DNA from: an uncultured Bacteroidia bacterium
Lineage (GTDB): Bacteria; Bacteroidota; Bacteroidia; Bacteroidales; UBA932
Length of the DNA stretch: 11,357 nucleotides
Assembly: GCA_902796455.1 (NCBI GenBank)
Contig: CADBPH010000177.1
Span: 1-11,357 of the forward strand
Direction: 5' to 3'
Position numbers and translations under genes: made by a program. Positions 6,999 through 11,357 of this stretch are shown one piece after another; the stretch's first letter is position 1; the number at the start of each line of letters is the position of its first letter. Under the pieces are notes generated by a model that saw only the letters and a program-made list of their open reading frames with translations, made no database searches and was not told the DNA's origin.

Positions 6999-7743
6999 AC
7001 GGATTCCGCTTATAGAGATCCTGCAGGACCAGTCCGGAAAGCGTGAAGCCGAAGATGGCCGTAACCGGGGCCAGGGTTCCGTTGATTACTGCCTTGGTGG
7101 AAGTCCCGCTGGAACAGTCCTCCCCTTCCGGCGCTTTCCCCCGGTTCGGGAGCACTTCCGCATCGAAAACGCATTGGAATTTCTTGGCCGGGAACGTCTC
7201 TTCCCGCCGGAACTTCTTCCGCAGGGCAGCGCCCAGCGGGCAGCCGCGCACGTCCCAGAACTCCGCCACCTGCACCTTCGTCGGATCGACCTTCAACGCG
7301 GCTCCCATGGAGGAGAACAGGACGGCAGGCGTGGCCGACGCCCGCAGGATCAGGGACGCCTTGTCCCGGAGTGAATCGATGGCATCGATCACATAATCAT
7401 ACGTTTCCAACTGGAAGGACGCATAAGACGCATCACTGTATATCGTCTGCAACGCAAGGATATCCGCCCCCGGATGAATGTCCAGCAGGCGCTCGCGCAG
7501 GACGTCGACTTTCGCCCGGCCGACGGTTGAAGACGTTGCCATCAGCTGGCGGTTGACATTCGAGACGCCGACCCGGTCCGCATCCACGATCGTCAGATGG
7601 CCGATGCCGCTCCGAACCAGACCCTCTGCACACCAGCTGCCTACGCCGCCGACACCGAAAACGATGACGCGTGTCCGGGCGAGCCGGTCCATCAGGCTGT
7701 CACCCAGCAGCAACCGGGTCCTGGAGAAATAATCCGGCATCAT
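6997..7743 (-). CDS. tcdA: tRNA threonylcarbamoyladenosine dehydratase (ThiF/E1-like)
   Basis: TcdA uses ATP to cyclise threonylcarbamoyl-adenosine (t6A) at position 37 of ANN-decoding tRNAs to ct6A. The 248 residues have an N-terminal Rossmann nucleotide-binding motif GVGGVGS at 30-36, then DADRVGVSNVNRQ at 54-66 with the acidic and Arg residues that bind ATP, and YVIDAIDSLRDK at 117-128. The segment SSMGAALKVDPTKVQV (144-159) and CPLGAALRKKFRR (168-180) match the TcdA subgroup rather than MoeB or ThiF. The start overlaps the lnt stop as ATGATG (7738-7743), giving a 4-base ATGA overlap that suggests coupled translation; the second ATG is equally possible. Function is by family; partner proteins such as the sulfur-relay proteins in E. 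coli are not visible here. Confidence 0.9.
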   Translation of the reverse strand: MMPDYFSRTRLLLGDSLMDRLARTRVIVFGVGGVGSWCAEGLVRSGIGHLTIVDADRVGVSNVNRQLMATSSTVGRAKVDVLRERLLDIHPGADILALQTIYSDASYASFQLETYDYVIDAIDSLRDKASLILRASATPAVLFSSMGAALKVDPTKVQVAEFWDVRGCPLGAALRKKFRREETFPAKKFQCVFDAEVLPNRGKAPEGEDCSSGTSTKAVINGTLAPVTAIFGFTLSGLVLQDLYKRNP

Positions 7744-9398
7744 ACCCGTTTCCCCATAATCAGCCGGACTCCCATGGCCAGCAGAAGAAGTACGGCAACA
7801 AAGGAAGCCAGCCGGCCGACAATATCCCCGTTGCGCACAAAGAAGGTCTCCCGGTCATGCAGGCGGACTTTCCCCTGCAAGACCGCCTGTTCCCACCAAG
7901 GGGACCGCTGCAGGATGTCTCCCCGCGACGAAATGAAAGCCGAAATACCCGTGTTGGCACAGCGCGCAATGTCCCGCCGTGTCTCGATCGCGCGCAAAGC
8001 GCTGTACCGCAGGTGCTGCATGTAGCCGGGCGTATCTCCCCACCAGGCATCGTTCGTGATCACCGTCAGCAGACGGGCCCCTTTGCGGACATATTCCGCG
8101 CAGTGCTCGCCATAGACCGATTCATAACAGACCGCACAGCCGACCGGTATCGACCGGAAAACCTGGCCGTCGGGGCCGTAGGCAAGGCAATCCAGCAAGG
8201 ATACTTCCTTCTGCCCGACACAACGGCCCATCACGCCGCCCAGCATGTCGTCCACCCGCGTAAAGAAGGCCGGATACGGGGTCATCTCCACCCCCACGAC
8301 CAACTTGCTCTTGTGGTAAATCTGGCCCCGGCCGGTCGCGTCCGTCATCAGGGCGGAATTATGGCTTTCTACCCAGGTCCCGTTTTTCACTTCCCGTGCC
8401 GTCACGGTAGGACGGACATCCGAGCGGAGATACTCGTACGAGGAAGCGCCGAAAAGCAGGTTCACCCCGGGGTAATCTTGCAAAAACTTCTGGAAGCGGC
8501 GCCAGGTACGGCCTGCTGTCAGGTCATTGGTAATCACGTCGTTGGTAAAGGTTTCGGGGGCAAGGGCCAACAGCGGTTCCGCCGCGGCGCGCAAGGAATC
8601 CAGGCTCCGTCGGGAAGCGAGTCCCTTGTCCAGCAGCCCCAGCAGGATCGCATTCTGCTGCGACTGGTCCAATGCCTGGAATTTATGATAGGGATCGATA
8701 TTCGGCTGCACGATGACCACATCCAGTGTCTCCCCCTCCTGCCCCTCGTCATAACGGGCATACATCCAGACAGAAAGGACCACAGGGGCGATCAGCAGCA
8801 CCAGGTACCCGCCCAGGGAAGCCACACGTGCCTTTCCGCCGAACCCGCGCCAGGTCCCGTCCTGCCAGGCGCACAAGAGGCCGAACAGAGACAGGTTGCA
8901 GGCCCAGATCCAGAGGGAGCCTCCCAAGGTGCCGGTATATTCGTACCACTGGGCCAGCGAAACGGTTCCGGCCAGCGCATTGCCGAGGGTAAGCCAGGGC
9001 CAGGAGATCTGCGCACCGAAATAGGCCCGCTCCCAGGCAATCCAGAGCGCCGCCAGGAACAGGTAAGGCACACTGCCGCGAAAAACCCGCTTGCTCAGCC
9101 GGTACAGTCCGAAGACCACCGACATCTGGAAAGCATTGGCCACACAGGCGAAAATGCCGCCTCCGATGGTCGCATTGCAGACCCAGAATGTCGTAATGGC
9201 ATTCCAGAGCAGGAATGTCCCGTAATGGCAGACCCAGAAACGGGTGATATGCCCGCGGTCTGCCACCCGCTCCATCCAGAGCAGCGGGACCAGCGCAAAA
9301 AGGGCGACTGCGCCTTCATGCGGAATCAGGAACGGAATGCTCAGCAGAATGGCGCTGAGCACGGCCAGCGCGGATATCTTTATCTTGACAGGATTCAT
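7740..9398 (-). CDS. lnt: Apolipoprotein N-acyltransferase
   Basis: Lnt moves an acyl chain from phospholipid to the N-terminal diacylglyceryl-cysteine of lipoproteins in the inner membrane, the last lipoprotein maturation step in diderm bacteria. From the ATG at 9398 it has 552 residues. Several membrane segments occupy about 8-215, the nitrilase-type domain spans about 225-515, and a final membrane helix lies at about 527-547. The catalytic triad can be placed at Glu282 (LAPETFTND), Lys363 (YHKSKLV) and Cys424 (CAVCYESVYGE). After the lysine the sequence reads VVGVEMTP instead of the proteobacterial LVPFGE, which I recall as usual in this phylum. The frame extends two codons to a GTG at 9404, but MNPVKIKISAL is the natural start. 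It is followed by tcdA through ATGA. Confidence 0.93.
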   Translation of the reverse strand: MNPVKIKISALAVLSAILLSIPFLIPHEGAVALFALVPLLWMERVADRGHITRFWVCHYGTFLLWNAITTFWVCNATIGGGIFACVANAFQMSVVFGLYRLSKRVFRGSVPYLFLAALWIAWERAYFGAQISWPWLTLGNALAGTVSLAQWYEYTGTLGGSLWIWACNLSLFGLLCAWQDGTWRGFGGKARVASLGGYLVLLIAPVVLSVWMYARYDEGQEGETLDVVIVQPNIDPYHKFQALDQSQQNAILLGLLDKGLASRRSLDSLRAAAEPLLALAPETFTNDVITNDLTAGRTWRRFQKFLQDYPGVNLLFGASSYEYLRSDVRPTVTAREVKNGTWVESHNSALMTDATGRGQIYHKSKLVVGVEMTPYPAFFTRVDDMLGGVMGRCVGQKEVSLLDCLAYGPDGQVFRSIPVGCAVCYESVYGEHCAEYVRKGARLLTVITNDAWWGDTPGYMQHLRYSALRAIETRRDIARCANTGISAFISSRGDILQRSPWWEQAVLQGKVRLHDRETFFVRNGDIVGRLASFVAVLLLLAMGVRLIMGKRV

Positions 9399-9403
9399 GA
9401 GCA

Positions 9404-9411
9404 CAAATATA
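9404..9411 (-). promoter_or_regulatory. Candidate -7 element for lnt
   Basis: On the minus strand these bases read TATATTTG, an exact TAnnTTTG. I see no good TTTG at the -33 position. The expected transcription start is about 6 to 8 bases downstream, which is at or next to the lnt ATG (9398), so the mRNA would have almost no leader. The short motif can occur by chance in AT-rich DNA. Confidence 0.4.
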
Positions 9412-9423
9412 TGAAAAAAACAC

Positions 9424-9431
9424 TATCTTTG
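9424..9431 (+). promoter_or_regulatory. Candidate -7 element for the lysE-PASTA-rluD operon
   Basis: TATCTTTG matches TAnnTTTG exactly and lies in the AT-rich gap between the divergent genes. The -33 region is a poor match. Transcription would start near 9438, just before the hairpin at 9442-9462 and about 40 bases before the preferred lysE start. Confidence 0.45.
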
Positions 9432-9441
9432 TTCTTTACGA

Positions 9442-9462
9442 ATACCGGCCATTTGCCGGTAT
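9442..9462 (+). promoter_or_regulatory. Leader hairpin before the LysE-family gene
   Basis: ATACCGGC (9442-9449) pairs perfectly with GCCGGTAT (9455-9462) around the loop CATTT. The first two bases of the in-frame ATG at 9461 lie in the stem. TTGCCGG is repeated directly at 9453-9459 and 9464-9470. No T tract follows, so a terminator is unlikely. It may limit initiation at 9461 or stabilise the 5' end of the operon mRNA. Confidence 0.4.
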
Positions 9463-9478
9463 GTTGCCGGACTACCAC

Positions 9479-10108
9479 ATGCTGATGGATATTCTCAAAG
9501 GTTTTCTGATCGGGATCTGCGCGTCGGCTCCGCTGGGGCCCATTGCCATCCTGGTCATCCAGAAGACCCTGAGCAACGGTCAAAAAGCGGGGTTCCTGAC
9601 CGGGCTCGGCGCCTGTTTCGTCGATACGATCTATGCGGCCATCGCTATTTTTGCCCTGGCTTTCGCCCAGGAATTCCTGGGTGCGCATGAAGTCCTGATC
9701 CTGATTGTCGGCGGGCTGGTCGTGGCCGGCATGGGCGGTGCCATGACGTTCAAGGACCCGTTCCGGAAGGTGAAAGAAGAAGATTCGACCTCCTACTCCC
9801 TGCGGGATTTCCTGCAGGCCGTTTTCATGGGGATATCGAATCCGGGAGCGATCCTGGTGATCTTCGCCCTCTTCGCTTTCTTCGGAATCGAACCGGGGCC
9901 GCAGGATTTCAGCGTCGCACCGGTCATCCTGGCCGTCAGCGCCGGATCGGCGAGCTACTGGTTTGGCTTCTCATGGGGCTTCAGCCACTTGCGGAAGAAC
10001 TTCAAATTCAGCACGTTGCTCTGGATCAGCCGGATCGCCGGAGTCATCGTCATGATAATCGGCATCGCCCTTCTGGCAGAGGGCATTATGAAAGTAATAT
10101 TCCTATAA
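9479..10108 (+). CDS. LysE-family translocator (small-molecule exporter)
   Basis: This is an inner-membrane protein of the LysE/RhtB exporter superfamily, whose known members export amino acids or related metabolites; the substrate here cannot be read from the sequence. From the ATG at 9479 it has 209 residues, the usual family size, with about six hydrophobic segments (near 6-28, 38-66, 70-90, 112-136, 147-172 and 183-203). The first family motif is SAPLGPIAILVIQKTL at 16-31, followed by GFLTGLGACFVDTIYA (38-53) and a conserved NPGA at 121-124. An earlier ATG at 9461 lies in a hairpin and ATG 9485 is also possible; family members usually begin a few residues before ILKG. It is followed after 11 bp by the PASTA gene, so they are probably co-transcribed. 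Confidence 0.85.
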   Translation: MLMDILKGFLIGICASAPLGPIAILVIQKTLSNGQKAGFLTGLGACFVDTIYAAIAIFALAFAQEFLGAHEVLILIVGGLVVAGMGGAMTFKDPFRKVKEEDSTSYSLRDFLQAVFMGISNPGAILVIFALFAFFGIEPGPQDFSVAPVILAVSAGSASYWFGFSWGFSHLRKNFKFSTLLWISRIAGVIVMIIGIALLAEGIMKVIFL

Positions 10109-10119
10109 GGGAGAAGAAA

Positions 10120-10905
10120 ATGGGTTCAAATAAGTTTTTCGGAAACTGGATCGTCAAGAACATCCTGCTGGCCATCGGCGCTTTCCTGGCACTGGCCGTC
10201 GTGACCAACATCCTGCTGGGAGTCATCACCCATCACGGGCAGGAAATCGAAGTCCCCGACTTCACCAACATGAAAGTCTCCGACGCGAAGTACAATGCCG
10301 GGGTTGCCGGCATGCGGATCGAAGTGATTGACTCGGTCTATGTCCGCCGCATGGGACGCGGACTGGTCTACAGCCAGAATCCCAAGGCAGGCAGCAAGGT
10401 CAAGAAAGGACGCCGGATCCTGCTGACTATCAATTCCGTCATTCCGAAAAAAGTGCAGATGCCCAATCTGGTCGGGTTCTCCATGCGGCAGGCCAAGGCG
10501 GAACTCCTCTCCCGCGGGCTGAATCTCGGCAAACTGATCTATGTCGAAGACATGGCGACCAACAATGTGCTCCGCCAGCTGCGGCGCAACCGGGAAATCC
10601 GTCCCGGCCGGATGATCGAAAGCGGATCGGACATCGACCTGGTCGTCGGCCTGAGCGGGGACGACAACCGGACCTTCATTCCGAATGTCGTGGGAATGAA
10701 ATACATGCACGCCATCGACGTCGTCCACGACAATTCCCTCAACATCGGCCGGCTCGTTTTCGACGACACGGTGAAATCCTATGGAGACACCCTGGATGCC
10801 GTCGTGTACAAACAGGGCCCCGGCGCATCCCGCGCCCCGACGCTCATGGGCTCCGATGTTTCCCTTTACCTGACCCTTGACACCAACCGGGTCCCGAGCC
10901 GATGA
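10120..10905 (+). CDS. Membrane-anchored protein with three PASTA domains
   Basis: The 261-residue protein has a short N-terminal tail, one membrane helix at about 12-35 and three PASTA repeats facing the periplasm at about 41-107, 110-178 and 184-254. Each repeat starts with a typical (V/M)P(D/N) element: EVPDFTNM, QMPNLVGFSM and IPNVVGMKY. PASTA domains in other bacteria bind peptidoglycan fragments or support division proteins. Here there is no kinase or transpeptidase domain, so only an envelope role can be inferred. The start ATG at 10120 follows AAGGGAGAAGAAA, one of the few Shine-Dalgarno-like sites in the window, and avoids the longer upstream frame inside lysE. The stop overlaps the rluD start as ATGA. 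I recall this PASTA-rluD pair as common in Bacteroidales. Confidence 0.9.
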   Translation: MGSNKFFGNWIVKNILLAIGAFLALAVVTNILLGVITHHGQEIEVPDFTNMKVSDAKYNAGVAGMRIEVIDSVYVRRMGRGLVYSQNPKAGSKVKKGRRILLTINSVIPKKVQMPNLVGFSMRQAKAELLSRGLNLGKLIYVEDMATNNVLRQLRRNREIRPGRMIESGSDIDLVVGLSGDDNRTFIPNVVGMKYMHAIDVVHDNSLNIGRLVFDDTVKSYGDTLDAVVYKQGPGASRAPTLMGSDVSLYLTLDTNRVPSR

Positions 10906-11357
10906 CCCGCCCTGCATACGCCCCTGACGACGATTTCCTGGAGCAGGACCTCCCCGAAGGCCTTTTCCGGGAAGAAGCGCCGGATGCCCCCGGAGATGAC
11001 GAGCAGGGCATGTTCGAGCATTTCCGGATGGTGATTGACCCCGGGCAGGAGCCGCTGCGCATCGACAAATACATGGCCTCCCACCTGACGGACACCTCCC
11101 GCCACCGGATCCAGCTGGCCATCAAGAACGGCTATGTCAAACTGGGTGACAAAACGGCGAAGGCCAACCTCATCGTCCGCCCCGGCGACATCATCCGGTT
11201 CATGATGCCGTACCGCCGCCGCGAGTACGAACTGATTCCCCAAAACATTCCGCTGGATATCGTCTACGAGGACGACGACCTGCTGGTGATCAACAAGCCG
11301 GCCGGTCTGGTGGTCCATCCGGGACACGGGCATCGGGACGGGACGCTGCTCAATGCC
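10902..11357 (+). CDS. rluD: RluA/RluD-family 23S rRNA pseudouridine synthase (partial, 3' end off window)
   Basis: The frame is open from the ATG at 10902 to the right edge (152 codons), so the catalytic RLD motif is not included. RluD-type enzymes convert uridines in helix 69 of 23S rRNA to pseudouridine. Residues 9-37 are strongly acidic (DDDFLEQD...GDDEQG), a leader I recall in Bacteroides homologues. An S4 RNA-binding domain follows at about 51-104 (LRIDKYMASHL to RFMMP). The synthase domain then starts with VYEDDDLLVINKPAGLVVHP and reaches GTLLNA. The start overlaps the PASTA stop by ATGA, which points to translational coupling. The RluD assignment over other RluA members rests on the S4 domain and the HPGHG segment. 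Confidence 0.88.
   Translation, partial: MTRPAYAPDDDFLEQDLPEGLFREEAPDAPGDDEQGMFEHFRMVIDPGQEPLRIDKYMASHLTDTSRHRIQLAIKNGYVKLGDKTAKANLIVRPGDIIRFMMPYRRREYELIPQNIPLDIVYEDDDLLVINKPAGLVVHPGHGHRDGTLLNA

Noticed and set aside
7671..9485. Open frame of 604 codons on the plus strand opposite lnt and tcdA
   Set aside because: It mirrors two well-supported genes, has low-complexity Pro/Arg/Gln/His composition and no recognisable domain.
9973..10119. Longer N-terminus for the PASTA protein reading back into lysE
   Set aside because: The added residues are an out-of-frame reading of LysE. The ATG at 10120 has a purine-rich site just upstream and begins directly before the membrane helix.
10126..10917. Open frame of 263 codons on the minus strand opposite the PASTA gene
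   Set aside because: It is a shadow of the PASTA coding sequence, with an Asp/His/Val-rich translation and no domain.

Overview
The window looks like a core chromosomal segment of a member of the Bacteroidota, most likely the order Bacteroidales. The evidence is a 91-residue HU protein of the Bacteroides type, a promoter upstream of it matching the Bacteroidota form (TTTG, 19 bp, TAnnTTTG), mostly AT-rich leaders without Shine-Dalgarno sites, a tiny basic mS38/bS22-like protein between HU and an RNase E/G family protein, and an RluD-type protein with an acidic N-terminus. Genes are GC-rich while the short intergenic gaps are AT-rich. I cannot name a genus.

Layout. (1) 1-4674, minus strand: a tight cluster transcribed as lon, ung, coaD and then an exported thioredoxin-fold protein cut by the left edge; gaps are 22, 18 and 8 bp. 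(2) 4675-4897: a divergent control region with three inverted repeats in the lon leader and a clear promoter for HU. (3) 4898-6998, plus strand: HU, a 29-residue ribosomal-type protein, two hairpins (one resembling a terminator), then the RNase E/G protein, ending in a strong terminator that overlaps its stop codon. (4) 6997-9398, minus strand: lnt followed by a tcdA-like gene, joined by an ATGA overlap. (5) 9399-9478: a short divergent gap with a -7 element on each strand and a hairpin. (6) 9479-11357, plus strand: a LysE-family exporter, a membrane-anchored three-PASTA protein and an rluD-like gene cut by the right edge, the last two joined by ATGA.

The genes serve protein quality control (Lon), uracil excision (Ung), coenzyme A synthesis (CoaD), nucleoid structure (HU), ribosome and RNA processing (mS38/bS22-like protein, RNase G, TcdA, RluD) and the cell envelope (Lnt, PASTA protein, LysE-type exporter, thioredoxin-like protein). 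I see no mobile elements, CRISPR arrays, rRNA or tRNA genes, and no gene-free stretch over 300 bases. I do not see a wholly new system. The parts most worth attention are the small basic protein with the hairpins between it and the RNase gene, the stacked inverted repeats before lon, and the compact lnt/lysE divergent region.
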